A stretch of DNA of 64,000 nt from DTYU01 sp040757355 (GCA_040757355.1 JBFLWY010000008.1:1-64000), one strand, 5' to 3'; positions 17,092 to 25,842 are shown, numbered from the stretch's first letter. The notes: generated by a model from the letters alone, not told the origin. Made by a program: numbers and translations.

Positions 17092-18321
17092 TTATTTCAT
17101 CCCCGCTTCTTTCTCACCCTCGTTGCCGACGAGAGAAAGGATGTGCCCGAGCTTCGTCTTCTTTGTGGCCAAGTAAAACCCGTTCTCCTTCTGCGGCGGC
17201 ACCTCAATGGGCACCCGCTCCACGATTTCCAGCCCGTGACCGTGGATGCCCTTTACCTTCTTGGGGTTATTCGTTAAAAGCCTGATCTTTCGCAAGCCGA
17301 GGTCGGCCAGGATCTGCGCCCCGATGCCGTAGTCCCGCAAATCCGGGGGGAAACCCAAAGCCTTGTTGGCCTCAACCGTATCCTTGCCGCGGTCCTGAAG
17401 CTCGTACGCGCGGATCTTGTTCAGCAGACCGATTCCCCGGCCCTCCTGGCGCATGTACAGGAGCACACCGGTACCTTCGGCCGCGATCATCCTGAGCGCC
17501 CGGCTGATCTGTTCGCCGCAATCGCAGCGCAGGGAACCGAAAACGTCGCCAGTAAGGCACTCCGAATGCACCCGAACCAGCGGCGCCTCTACCGCCTGCA
17601 GGTCCCCCATCACCAGCGCCACGTGCCCCTTGCCGTCAAGCAGGCTTTCGTAAGCCACCGCCGTGAATTCACCGTACTTTGTCGGGAGACGTGCCGAACC
17701 GACCTGCCTGATCAACTTTTCCGTCCGCCGGCGGTAGCTGATTAGGTCGGCTATCGTTATTAACTTCAGCCCGTGCCTTTTCACAAATTCCAAAAGGTCC
17801 GGCACCCTGGCCATGGTGCCGTCGTCCTTCATGATTTCGCAGAGCACTCCCGCCGGGTACAGCCCCGCCAACCGGGCAAGGTCCACCGCTGCTTCGGTAT
17901 GACCTGTCCGCCGCAACACACCGCCCTCCTTTGCCCGCAGGGGGAAGACGTGTCCCGGCCTGCGGAAGTCCTGCGGCTTTGCTTCCGGGTCGACAATCTT
18001 TTGAATCGTGAGCGCGCGCTCGTGGCCGGAAATCCCGGTCGTGACACCCCGGGCGTCCACTGAAATGGTAAACGCCGTACCATGCGGGTCGGTGTTTTGC
18101 AGCACCATGGGTGTGAAATCAAGCTCTTCCGCCCGCTTCTCGGTAATCGGCACACAGATAAGCCCCCGCCCGTAAATAGCCATGAAGCTTACCGCTTCAG
18201 GAGTCGCCTTTTCGGCCGCCATGATGAGGTCGCCCTCGTTCTCCCGGTCCTCGTCATCAACGACCACGACCATCTTGCCTTCACGGATATCAGCAATCGC
18301 CTCTTCAATGGTGTTAAACAT
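17092..18321 (-). CDS. ribBA: Bifunctional 3,4-dihydroxy-2-butanone 4-phosphate synthase / GTP cyclohydrolase II
   Basis: The 409 residues combine the RibB domain (about 1-200; acidic metal loop DDEDRENEGDLI and GISGHERALTI) with the RibA domain (about 205-400). RibA has zinc cysteines in CLTGDVFGSLRCDCGEQ and the GTP loop RQEGRGIGL. It supplies both precursors of riboflavin. Start ATG 18321 matches the family (FNTIEEAI). It lies 15 bp downstream of ribE in a ribD-ribE-ribBA-ribH operon. Confidence 0.96.
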   Translation of the reverse strand: MFNTIEEAIADIREGKMVVVVDDEDRENEGDLIMAAEKATPEAVSFMAIYGRGLICVPITEKRAEELDFTPMVLQNTDPHGTAFTISVDARGVTTGISGHERALTIQKIVDPEAKPQDFRRPGHVFPLRAKEGGVLRRTGHTEAAVDLARLAGLYPAGVLCEIMKDDGTMARVPDLLEFVKRHGLKLITIADLISYRRRTEKLIRQVGSARLPTKYGEFTAVAYESLLDGKGHVALVMGDLQAVEAPLVRVHSECLTGDVFGSLRCDCGEQISRALRMIAAEGTGVLLYMRQEGRGIGLLNKIRAYELQDRGKDTVEANKALGFPPDLRDYGIGAQILADLGLRKIRLLTNNPKKVKGIHGHGLEIVERVPIEVPPQKENGFYLATKKTKLGHILSLVGNEGEKEAGMK

Positions 18322-18336
18322 CGCCTTAACCCCCAG

Positions 18337-18975
18337 CTACATAAAACCGTGCTCCGCCAAAAAAGAGGAGTCTATCCCCTTTGGTTTTGAAGCACGGAAG
18401 AACTTCTCTATATATTTGCCGATTATATCCGCCTCTAAGTTTACTGTATCCCCCGGTCGTTTAAACCCCAAGGTAGTAAGAGCCATGGTATGCGGAATTA
18501 TGGATACTGTAAACTCATCAACGCCAGCCTCCACAACCGTCAGGCTGATGCCGTCTACCGCTACCGAACCCTTTCTTATCAGGTAGCGGGCTACATCCGG
18601 GGGCGCTTGGATGGTAAAGACAGAGGCAATCTCTTGTTTAGTTTTCCGAAGGATGCGTCCTACACCGTCGATGTGCCCGGTGACGAGATGTCCCCCGATC
18701 CTGTCCCCGAGCCGGAGCGCCCGCTCCAGGTTTACCCTGTCGCCGGTCTTGAGGTTCCCAAGATTAGTCTTGGCCAAGGTTTCGGCCATGACGTCGGCGG
18801 TAAAGACTTTATCTTTTAAAGCAGTAACCGTAAGACACACACCGTTTACCGCAACGCTGTCCCCGATCCGGAGGTTCTCCATCACCTTATCGGCGGTGAT
18901 TTGAATCCCCGCGGAAATGGCCTGGCGTGTTACACCCTCTATCCGGCCCAGTTCTTCAATTATGCCGGTGAACAT
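18337..18975 (-). CDS. ribE: Riboflavin synthase alpha chain
   Basis: RibE dismutates two lumazines into riboflavin and the ribityl precursor. The 212-residue protein is two tandem lumazine-binding barrels: MFTGIIEELG with SVAVNGVCLTV in the first, and HLVTGHIDGVGRI with SVAVDGISLTV in the second. This is the typical trimer-forming layout. ATG 18975 overlaps the ribD stop by 16 bp, indicating translational coupling. Confidence 0.95.
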   Translation of the reverse strand: MFTGIIEELGRIEGVTRQAISAGIQITADKVMENLRIGDSVAVNGVCLTVTALKDKVFTADVMAETLAKTNLGNLKTGDRVNLERALRLGDRIGGHLVTGHIDGVGRILRKTKQEIASVFTIQAPPDVARYLIRKGSVAVDGISLTVVEAGVDEFTVSIIPHTMALTTLGFKRPGDTVNLEADIIGKYIEKFFRASKPKGIDSSFLAEHGFM

Positions 18976-20099
18976 CCGACGTCCACCCCCTCATGCTCCG
19001 GATAACCCTCAATGCAAAGGTCGTTGCCTAACTGTCTCACATTCATTTCTCTTAAGCGAATCGCTTTGGCCAGGCTCCTGACACCGGTCCCACCCACCGG
19101 CCCTATGGCTTCCCGGCCGCCGATGATCAAAGGTGCGATAAACCAGACCAGCTTGTCTACTAAACCTTGCAGAAGAAAACTCGCGTTTACCGCGCTGCCG
19201 CCTTCAACCAGAACACTCGCTATCTCCCGTTCTGCAAGGGCGGTGAGCAAGAACTTAAGGTCTACTGCCGGCCCCGGCCCGCAAACCACAACCTCTGCGC
19301 CCGCCTGCCTTAAAGCCCCCATACGCTCCGGAGGAGCCATCTCGGTAACCACTATCAAAGTACCCGCTTCCGACTGCTGGTTCAGCACCCGGGCCTCCAG
19401 CGGCGTCCTTGCCCTGCTGTCCAAGATAACCCGCAACGGGTCGCGCCCGCCCTCAGGTAACCGCGTGGTAAGGGAAGGGTCGTCCTTTAAGACCGTACCG
19501 ATACCTACCAGCACCGCGTCGCTGGCGTTGCGCAGTTGATGAACGTACTCCCGCGCGGCCTCGCCGGTGATCCACTTCGACTCACCGGTGGCGGTGGCGA
19601 TCTTGCCGTCCAGGCTCATCGCAGTTTTAAGGGTTACAAAAGGCCTGCGCGTGGTAATAAACTTAATAAACGCTTCGTTTAGCCGGTAAGCCTCTCTCTC
19701 CAGTATACCGAACTCAACCTCGACTCCCGATTCCTTCAAGCGGGTGAATCCCTTACCTGACACCAGCGGGTTCGGGTCGGCTATTGCCGCTACCACTCTC
19801 GTGACCCCGGCTGCGATAATCGCCTCCGTGCAGGGACCGGTTTTGCCCGTATGACAACAAGGCTCCAGGCTGACGTACAGCGTCGAACCCCGCGCCGCTT
19901 CACCGGCCGCCCGCAACGCTTCTATCTCGGCGTGGGGCAGGCCCGCGCGTCGGTGGTAACCCTCCCCGACAACCCGGCCGTCCCGTACTACGACCGCGCC
20001 GACCATCGGGTTGGGGCTGGTCCGCCCGCAGGCTTTGACAGCGAGATCAAAAGTGCGGCGGATAAAATCTTCATCTGTTGTCAGACGTTCCAGGGCCAT
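18960..20099 (-). CDS. ribD: Bifunctional diaminohydroxyphosphoribosylaminopyrimidine deaminase / reductase
   Basis: RibD performs the second and third steps of riboflavin synthesis. The deaminase domain (about 1-145) has the zinc motif HAEIEAL and PCCHTGKTGPC. The reductase domain (about 150-365) shows TLKTAMSLDGKIA and LVEGGSAVNASFL. ATG 20099 is preferred to GTG 20111 because GGTGGAAG is then a proper ribosome site and MALERLTTDEDF starts like homologues. It is the first gene of the operon, behind a consensus promoter and a hairpin-bearing leader. Confidence 0.95.
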   Translation of the reverse strand: MALERLTTDEDFIRRTFDLAVKACGRTSPNPMVGAVVVRDGRVVGEGYHRRAGLPHAEIEALRAAGEAARGSTLYVSLEPCCHTGKTGPCTEAIIAAGVTRVVAAIADPNPLVSGKGFTRLKESGVEVEFGILEREAYRLNEAFIKFITTRRPFVTLKTAMSLDGKIATATGESKWITGEAAREYVHQLRNASDAVLVGIGTVLKDDPSLTTRLPEGGRDPLRVILDSRARTPLEARVLNQQSEAGTLIVVTEMAPPERMGALRQAGAEVVVCGPGPAVDLKFLLTALAEREIASVLVEGGSAVNASFLLQGLVDKLVWFIAPLIIGGREAIGPVGGTGVRSLAKAIRLREMNVRQLGNDLCIEGYPEHEGVDVGCSPA

Positions 20100-20111
20100 A
20101 ACTTCCACCAC

Positions 20112-20150
20112 AAAAAATTCGGCTGCCCGCGGTTTTAAGCGTCAGGCAGC
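20112..20150 (-). terminator. Terminator-like hairpin in the ribD leader (possible attenuator)
   Basis: On the minus strand, GCTGCC (20150-20145) pairs with GGCAGC (20127-20122). A TTTTTT run (20117-20112) follows shortly after. It lies between the promoter and the ribD ribosome site, so it could regulate the operon by attenuation. Confidence 0.5.
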
Positions 20151-20172
20151 GTATTTCTCTTGTTATAGTTTC

Positions 20173-20201
20173 ATTATAGGTTTTGAGGTTACAAGTGTCA
20201 A
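20173..20201 (-). promoter_or_regulatory. Consensus sigma-A promoter of the rib operon
   Basis: Perfect TTGACA (20201-20196), a 17-bp spacer and perfect TATAAT (20178-20173). The expected leader is roughly 65-70 nt, too short for an FMN riboswitch. Confidence 0.85.
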
Positions 20202-20263
20202 GAACAACCGGATTATGTTGGTTTATGAGGTAGTTACGGTACTTTTTAGCAGATGATTGGTTA

Positions 20264-20830
20264 CTATTCTATCCCAATCATCCTAACCTTTTCCGCGGAC
20301 TCCCTTTGGTAGACGCTGCCGCCGTAAATATCGTTGGCCACCAGCGCCGGGAAGTCCTCGACAATGAATTCGTGAACGGCCTCGGGGCCCAGATCGGCGT
20401 AAGCCAGGACGCGTACCGCTTTAACCGCGCGGCTCAGCAGGGCGCCAGCTCCGCCGTACGTAACGAAATAGACGGCTTTGTACTTGGCAAGCGCCGCGAC
20501 CACTTCCGGGGAGCGGTAGCCTTTGCCGATCATCCCCTTGAGCCCCTGCGCCAAAAGCGGAATCGTGTACGGGTCCATCCGGCCGGATGTAGTCGGCCCT
20601 GCCGCTCCGATCACCTTCCCTGGCGGTGCCGGGCTCGGCCCGACGTAGTAAATCACCTGCCCCCGGAGATTCACTAGTAGCTCCTCCCCCCGGCCCAGCG
20701 CCTCCACCATTCGCTTGTGCGCCGCGTCCCTGGCGGTAAGCAGCCGCCCGCTAATCAAAACACCCTGGCCCGCCCGCAGACTTTCGATCACGGCGTCAGT
20801 CAAATGTGTGGTTATTCTTAGCGAGTTCAA
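20264..20830 (-). CDS. Fumarate hydratase class I, beta subunit (or related tartrate dehydratase beta)
   Basis: This 188-residue protein corresponds to the C-terminal swivelling domain of class I fumarase. Visible blocks are GQGVLISGRLLTARDAAHKR, GPTTSGRMDPYTIPLL and VEDFPALVANDIYGGSVY. With the alpha subunit it forms an oxygen-sensitive [4Fe-4S] enzyme converting fumarate and malate. The alpha subunit lies 54 bp upstream on the same strand, the normal order. Tartrate dehydratase is an alternative, but fumarase is more likely in an anaerobe of this type. Confidence 0.87.
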   Translation of the reverse strand: MNSLRITTHLTDAVIESLRAGQGVLISGRLLTARDAAHKRMVEALGRGEELLVNLRGQVIYYVGPSPAPPGKVIGAAGPTTSGRMDPYTIPLLAQGLKGMIGKGYRSPEVVAALAKYKAVYFVTYGGAGALLSRAVKAVRVLAYADLGPEAVHEFIVEDFPALVANDIYGGSVYQRESAEKVRMIGIE

Positions 20831-20884
20831 TCTCTAACCTCCTCTGAGCACTGCTTCAGTTCCGCCGCGCGTTCATAAAAATTC

Positions 20885-21808
20885 TCACGTCTTTTCGCCC
20901 AGGGATTTATGCTTCTCCTCGGAAACATCGTTTTTACCTTTACGGTCTGCCGCCGAGCCGATGAGCCGCCAGATTCCATCCGGAAGTACCGCCGAGCGGT
21001 GGCGCGCCGCGTGACAGTTCAGGTTCACCGCCACCGGCAGGCTGGCGATGTGGCAAGGGTACACTTCAACGTGCACCGCCAGCGCCGTCACCCGGCCCCC
21101 CAGCCCCAGCGGCCCGATCCCGGACCGGTTGATCGCCGCTAACAGTTCCGCTTCCAGCGCCGCTACCAGGGGATCATCGCTGCGGCTGCCAAGAGGCCGC
21201 AGCAGCGCCTCCTTCGCCAGTAGCGCCGCCTTTTCCATCGTGCCGCCGATGCCCACCCCGACCACTAACGGCGGGCAGGCATTCGGCCCCGCCTTTTCCA
21301 CCACCTCGAGAACGAAACGCTTCACGCCCTCCACGCCGTCAGCCGGTTTCAACATCCGCAAAGCGCTCATGTTCTCGCTGCCGGCTCCTTTCGGCGCCAC
21401 GGTTATCTTCAGCCGGTCGCCGGGCACGATCCGGCAGTGAATCACCGCGGGGGTGTTATCTCCCGTGTTCACGCGGTCGAGCGGGTGGCGAACCACCGAC
21501 TTCCGGAGGTAGCCTTCGCTGTAGCCGCGGCGCACGCCTTCGTTTACCGCCGCTTCCAGGTCCCCCACAATGTGCACCTCCTGACCGACTTCCAAGAAGA
21601 CCACCGCTACGCCGGTGTCCTGGCAAAGAGGCAGACCCTCCGCCCGCGCCAGCGCCGCGTTGGTGAGCAACTTTTCCAGCACGTCCCGCCCCCGCGGCGA
21701 CTCCTCCTGTTCCCGCGCCTCCGCCAGTGCCCGTAGCACATCCTCTCCTAACGTCACGTTCACCTCCCGGCAGAGACGCGCCACCACCGTGGTAATCTCT
21801 CCTGCCAT
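20885..21808 (-). CDS. Fumarate hydratase class I, alpha subunit
   Basis: This subunit carries the [4Fe-4S] cluster of class I fumarase. The approximately 307 residues include LCQDTGVAVVFLEVG (first cluster Cys), RVNTGDNTPAVIHCRIVPGD, the glycine-rich APKGAGSENMS, and NACPPLVVGVGIGGTMEKA with another ligand. The start is uncertain: ATG 21808 gives a normal N-terminus (AGEITTVVARL), while TTG 21820 or ATG 21853 have somewhat better-spaced purine tracts. It is transcribed with the beta subunit, downstream of the iron regulator, though co-regulation by iron is only inferred. Confidence 0.88.
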   Translation of the reverse strand: MAGEITTVVARLCREVNVTLGEDVLRALAEAREQEESPRGRDVLEKLLTNAALARAEGLPLCQDTGVAVVFLEVGQEVHIVGDLEAAVNEGVRRGYSEGYLRKSVVRHPLDRVNTGDNTPAVIHCRIVPGDRLKITVAPKGAGSENMSALRMLKPADGVEGVKRFVLEVVEKAGPNACPPLVVGVGIGGTMEKAALLAKEALLRPLGSRSDDPLVAALEAELLAAINRSGIGPLGLGGRVTALAVHVEVYPCHIASLPVAVNLNCHAARHRSAVLPDGIWRLIGSAADRKGKNDVSEEKHKSLGEKT

Positions 21809-21904
21809 GATTACGCGCAAACCACACCCTCGCTTTCGTTTCTGAAAAGCCATTTTTCCCTAAAATTGCCCGCTACTTAACTAAGCCTTAACCGTCTAAA
21901 AGGA

Positions 21905-22588
21905 CTACCTATATTCGCCTGGAACAGCCGCTACGGGTAGCACCATTATGCCAGCCGCCTCTTTTTGCCGGAGAGTCAGGGTAGAGCCCTTTACCCGCAC
22001 CGCAATCGGATCGCCCAAAGGCGCCACCCCTTCAACCAGAAGCCGTACACCTGGAATTAGTCCCATATCTAACAGGCGACGGCGCAGGGCACCCCGCGCC
22101 GTGACCCGGAGCACTTCAGCCTCCTCGCCCACCATCAGCTCGCTGAGCCTTTTGCCTCCCGTTACTTGAGAAGCAGAAGGCGCCGGCAACTCCCCTTCGG
22201 GAACCCACCGGTTAGAAGCGAGGAAGGCAAGCAGGCGGTCCAAAGTCTGGGGGCTTATCGCATGTTCCATCCGGCACGCATCCCGCTCCGCAACGGACGC
22301 CGGAACCCCCAAAACCGCGGTTAAAAAATAGAAGAGGGCTTGGTGGCGGCGGCGTACTTCCGCCGCCCGCGCCCTCCCTTCCGCGGTGAGCCAGACCGGC
22401 CCGTAGCGGTCTTGGGTCACGAGCCCCAGACGCTTCAAGTGGCCCAGCGCCTGGGCAACACTGGGCTTGGCGATCCCGAGCCGCGCGGCGATGTCGGTAA
22501 CCCTAATCACCTTGTTGGTATCCGCAAGCTCGAGAATCGCTTCGAGATAATCCTCGAGAGCAGGGGAAAAGCCGCCCTCTTTTTTCAC
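21905..22588 (-). CDS. DtxR/MntR-family metal-dependent regulator with C-terminal FeoA domain
   Basis: This 227-residue regulator has an N-terminal winged helix (ALEDYLEAILELAD, then DIAARLGIAKPSVAQALGHLKRLGLV), a dimerisation and metal region (RRRHQALFYFL through CRMEHAIS, with Cys/Glu/His ligands), and a C-terminal SH3-like FeoA domain from about residue 150. Iron-loaded DtxR proteins bind palindromic operators. Two such sites lie before feoA and feoB, so it is the likely iron repressor of this cluster. GTG 22588 follows TAAGGAG. It is the last gene of the feo group. Confidence 0.87.
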   Translation of the reverse strand: MKKEGGFSPALEDYLEAILELADTNKVIRVTDIAARLGIAKPSVAQALGHLKRLGLVTQDRYGPVWLTAEGRARAAEVRRRHQALFYFLTAVLGVPASVAERDACRMEHAISPQTLDRLLAFLASNRWVPEGELPAPSASQVTGGKRLSELMVGEEAEVLRVTARGALRRRLLDMGLIPGVRLLVEGVAPLGDPIAVRVKGSTLTLRQKEAAGIMVLPVAAVPGEYR

Positions 22589-22716
22589 GTCTTATCTCCT
22601 TACCGGGGTTATACCAAGTCACACCTTCATTATAAAGAAGGCTGCCTCCTCCCGCAACCAACCCAACGTATTCTATCTAAAGACGCCTAAAGTGTTTCAA
22701 ACGCAGCAGATTCCTC

Positions 22717-24759
22717 TTATCCGAGTCCCAAAAGCCGCCCGCCCTGGTAGATAAGGAAAGCTGCAGCCCAGCCCAGGGCCAGGGTGTAAGCGACGGCAAA
22801 GCTCGCCCACCGCCAACCGGCCTCTCTTCTAATCGCCCCGATTGTCGCCACGCAGGGGATATAAAGGAGCGTCAGCACCATGAAGGCGTAAGCCGAAAGC
22901 GGGGTGAAGTGGTACTGGACGGCGGCTTGCAAACCAGCCTCCTCAACCCCGTAAACCGTCCCTAACGTCCCCACCACAACCTCTTTCGCCAGGATGCCGA
23001 AGAAGAGGGCTACCGCCGCTTCCCAGGTGCCGAAACCGCAGGGAGCGTAAAGCGGGGCGATGGCCTGGCCCAGACGGCCGATGAGGCTCTGCTCCACCGC
23101 CGTTCCCGGCGGCAGGTGACTGAGCAGCCAGACAAGCGTTACCACGCCGAAGATGATTGTACCCGCCTTGCGGATGAAGGATGAGCCGCGCTCCCACATG
23201 TGGATGAGCGTCCCCCTTAAAGTCGGCAGCCGGTAAGGAGGCAGCTCCATCACGAAAGGTGCTTCTTCTCCTTTAAAGACCAGCGACTTAAGGAGTAGGC
23301 CTGCCAGGATGGCAAAGCTAATGCTCAACAGGTAAAGGGAGAAGACCACCAGCCCCTGCCGTGCCCCGAAAAAGGCCCCGGCAAAGAGGACGTAAACCGG
23401 CAGGCGCGCCGCGCAGGAGATGAGCGGCGCGATCAGGAGCGTGATCAGCCGGTCGCGCCGGTTCTCCAGGGTACGGGTGGCCATAATCGCCGGCACGTTG
23501 CACCCGAAGCCGATAACCAGCGGGATGAAGGACTTGCCGTGCAGGCCCAAGGCGTGCATCAGCCGGTCCATTACGTAAGCGGCCCGCGCCATATAGCCGC
23601 TGTCCTCCAGGAACGAGAGCGCCAAAAAGAGGAGGAAGATCGGCGGCACGAAGACGAGCACCGACCCCACGCCCCCGATGAGGGCCTCGTTCACGAAGGA
23701 AGCGAGGAGGTCGTGAGGGATGGCTTTGGCGGCTGCCGCGCCGAGCCAGGCGAAGAAGGACTCGATGTAACCAACCAGCGGGTCGCCGAGCCAAAAGGTG
23801 AACTTGAAGACCGCCCACATCGCCCCCAGGAAGATCGGGATGCCTAAGACCCGGTGGGTCACCACCCGGTCGATCTTATCCGAGAAGGTAGCCTTTTCGG
23901 CCACGGTCGGCTGCCGGGTAACCGCCTCTTTAATGAGCCCAGCGATGAAGCCGTACCGGCCTTCGGCGATCAGGGTTTCGGCATCCTCCCCGGTCAACTT
24001 TTCCAGCCGGGCGGCGGCCTTCCGGGCCGCGGTGAGCAGCGCCGGGTAGGCGCTTAACTGGCGCTCAACCTGCTCATCTCCTTCTAAAAGTTTCACCGCC
24101 ACCCACCGGGAAGAAAACCCTTTGAGCGGCACGCCCTGCTCCCCAATCAGCGTTTCGAGCTTCGCGATCTCCTCCTCCGCCTCTTTGTCGTAGTGTACGA
24201 TCCGCGCCCTCTGCTTCTCTTCCCGCGCTTGCTGCAAGGCCGTAGCGACAAGCTCCGCCATCCCCTGTTTTTTCGTCGCCACGGTAGGGATAACCGGAAC
24301 CCCTAAAAGCATACTCAGCTTGGACACGTCAATTCTCAAGCCTTTCGCCGCCGCTTCGTCCATAATGTTGAGGGCGACCACCATTTTCGCCCCCATTTCC
24401 AAGAGCTGGACCGTGAGGTAGAGATTCCGTTCGAGGTTTGTGGCGTCTACCACATTAACAATCACGTCGGCCGCGCCCGAGAGGATGAAGTCCCGCGCGA
24501 TCAGTTCGTCCGTTGCGCGGGCACCGAGCCCGTAAATCCCCGGCAGGTCGACAACGCGCACCTGCGCCCCCGCATGGAACAGCTCCCCCTCCTTCTTTTC
24601 TACGGTCACACCGGGCCAGTTGCCGACGTACTGGCGCGCCCCGGTCAGGTTGTTAAAGACGCAGGTTTTTCCTACATTCGGATTGCCGGCCAGGGCTAAC
24701 ACCACTTGGGCCGGCTTCATCTCCTCTTCTTTTCCAAACTGAAGCGCCGCTTCGCTCAC
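22717..24759 (-). CDS. feoB: Ferrous iron transporter FeoB
   Basis: This 680-residue inner-membrane Fe(II) importer has an N-terminal GTPase domain (GNPNVGKT Walker A; VDLPGIYGL; NVVDATNLERN) and a helical spacer. The membrane core has two Gate repeats, including GFGCNVPAIMATRTL and CAARLPVYVLFAGAFF. GTG 24759 is chosen because AAAGGAGGGG stands 6 bp before it; the longer frame crosses the operator. It follows two feoA genes in the same direction. The GTTAGT/ACTAAC box at 24775-24790 lies directly upstream, suggesting iron control of feoB itself. Confidence 0.95.
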   Translation of the reverse strand: MSEAALQFGKEEEMKPAQVVLALAGNPNVGKTCVFNNLTGARQYVGNWPGVTVEKKEGELFHAGAQVRVVDLPGIYGLGARATDELIARDFILSGAADVIVNVVDATNLERNLYLTVQLLEMGAKMVVALNIMDEAAAKGLRIDVSKLSMLLGVPVIPTVATKKQGMAELVATALQQAREEKQRARIVHYDKEAEEEIAKLETLIGEQGVPLKGFSSRWVAVKLLEGDEQVERQLSAYPALLTAARKAAARLEKLTGEDAETLIAEGRYGFIAGLIKEAVTRQPTVAEKATFSDKIDRVVTHRVLGIPIFLGAMWAVFKFTFWLGDPLVGYIESFFAWLGAAAAKAIPHDLLASFVNEALIGGVGSVLVFVPPIFLLFLALSFLEDSGYMARAAYVMDRLMHALGLHGKSFIPLVIGFGCNVPAIMATRTLENRRDRLITLLIAPLISCAARLPVYVLFAGAFFGARQGLVVFSLYLLSISFAILAGLLLKSLVFKGEEAPFVMELPPYRLPTLRGTLIHMWERGSSFIRKAGTIIFGVVTLVWLLSHLPPGTAVEQSLIGRLGQAIAPLYAPCGFGTWEAAVALFFGILAKEVVVGTLGTVYGVEEAGLQAAVQYHFTPLSAYAFMVLTLLYIPCVATIGAIRREAGWRWASFAVAYTLALGWAAAFLIYQGGRLLGLG

Positions 24760-24774
24760 GCTACCCCTCCTTTT

Positions 24775-24790
24775 GTTAGTGTAGACTAAC
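24775..24790. promoter_or_regulatory. DtxR-like palindrome upstream of feoB
   Basis: GTTAGT-GTAG-ACTAAC has perfect 6-bp arms. It resembles the DtxR/IdeR type TTAGGTTAGCCTAACCTAA and the stronger box at 25353-25368. Confidence 0.6.
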
Positions 24791-24833
24791 TTTCGGAACA
24801 AAAAATTAACCGCTTAAGATAGACCCCTGAAAC

Positions 24834-25070
24834 TCACCTGCCGACCCGCTCTACCAGGATCTTGTGGGCCAAACCGCGGCCGAGGGCTAAACGCCCGTCA
24901 CCCACGGCGACAATCAGCGGCCCGCAGAACTGGTTCTGCACCACCCGAATCCTTTGGCCTGGAAGCAGGCCCAGCGCCGTCAGCCGGCAGTGCAGGCTCC
25001 GCCGCTCCCCGACATCCCTGATCACCCCTTCCTCCCCGGGCAGGAGCATCCCTAACGGCAAGAGCTTCAC
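24834..25070 (-). CDS. feoA: FeoA domain protein (second copy)
   Basis: This 78-residue SH3-like protein has the FeoA pattern LPGEEGVIRDVGERRSLHCRL, then LGLLPGQRIRVVQ and ALGRGLAHKILV. FeoA is a cytoplasmic partner that stimulates FeoB. It overlaps the preceding feoA by 4 bp (ATGA), so translation is coupled. This copy has cysteines in LHCRL and NQFCGP. It belongs to the sub-type with weak positive charge compared with its neighbour. Two separate FeoA proteins beside FeoB is common in Clostridia. Confidence 0.9.
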   Translation of the reverse strand: MKLLPLGMLLPGEEGVIRDVGERRSLHCRLTALGLLPGQRIRVVQNQFCGPLIVAVGDGRLALGRGLAHKILVERVGR

Positions 25071-25312
25071 CCCCGCTCCACCTCCACGAAGACCTTCGCG
25101 GCCTCGCTCTTCCGGAGCGTCAGGGGATGCCCCTTCACCTTCACCGCAACCGGGTCACCCAAGGGGGCCACGCCTTCGACCGCCACCTCCCTGCCTGGTA
25201 CTACCCCCATCGCCAGCAACCGCTGGCGCAGGCTTCCGGCAGCCTCCACCCGCGCGATCCTCCCCGCTGCTCCTACCGGGAGCGCACTTAACCGCTGGAT
25301 AACTTTTTCCAT
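25067..25312 (-). CDS. feoA: FeoA domain protein (first copy)
   Basis: This 81-residue FeoA protein has LSALPVGAAGRIARVEAAGSL (cut here at the core) and LAMGVVPGREVAVEGVAPLGDPV. These blocks are very similar to the C-terminal domain of the DtxR regulator at 21905-22588. ATG 25312 is chosen because GGTGGAG lies just before it; the longer frame adds ten untypical residues. It is the first gene of the feo operon and lies about 40 bp after a perfect 16-bp palindrome. Confidence 0.9.
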   Translation of the reverse strand: MEKVIQRLSALPVGAAGRIARVEAAGSLRQRLLAMGVVPGREVAVEGVAPLGDPVAVKVKGHPLTLRKSEAAKVFVEVERG

Positions 25313-25352
25313 AGCTCCACCCCTTAACCTAAAAGTAGGCAAACCGAAGATT

Positions 25353-25368
25353 GTTAGGTATACCTAAC
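25353..25368. promoter_or_regulatory. Perfect DtxR-like operator of the feo operon
   Basis: GTTAGGTATACCTAAC is a perfect 16-bp palindrome, close to the DtxR/IdeR consensus. It lies 40 bp upstream of the first feoA. A half-site TATAGGTA follows. Confidence 0.75.
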
Positions 25369-25612
25369 TATAGGTAAAATAGCACACAATCGCCGCCGCG
25401 GCAAATACCGCTTAAGACCGCCTGCGTTGACCTTATTAAAAAAAACAATACATAGCTCGGTTGAAAGTGTTGACACAACGTAATACAAGGCGTTACCATT
25501 GTAACGAACATACGACCACAATTATCCACTCCCATTTTTCCCGCCGTCTTGGTAAATCGCTCGGCGCGGACCTGATACCCTGCACCCACCCTGCTTAAGG
25601 AGGAAGGAAGAG

Positions 25613-25777
25613 ATGCCCACTTACGACTACCGGTGCCAAAAGTTGAGGGTAGGGCCTGCCTGCTTGGCGGGCGCGCCTTCATTGGCGTGCGTCGCGGGTG
25701 ATCTGGCGCGGATTTGCGAAATAAAACAGCTTGTACCACTTGCAAGATGGCGTAATCGGACGTATACTTCCTTATAA
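25613..25777 (+). pseudogene. FmdB-type zinc-ribbon gene remnant
   Basis: TAAGGAGGAAG is followed by ATG 25613 and the opening MPTYDYRCQK, the standard start of FmdB-family regulatory zinc ribbons (usually continuing with CxxCG). After ten residues the reading changes to unrelated sequence (LRVGPACLAGAP) and stops after 54 codons. No CxxC partner appears. The intact start and ribosome site with a foreign tail point to a truncated gene, although a short ORF may still be translated. Confidence 0.55.
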
Positions 25778-25842
25778 TGTTACGCAATTGTAATAGCTCC
25801 CTGTCGCCGCGAAAGTAAAAACATAAAATAGAGGTGTTAAGA

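Noticed and set aside
20099..20201. FMN riboswitch before ribD
   Set aside because: Leader is too short and lacks the RFN conserved blocks.
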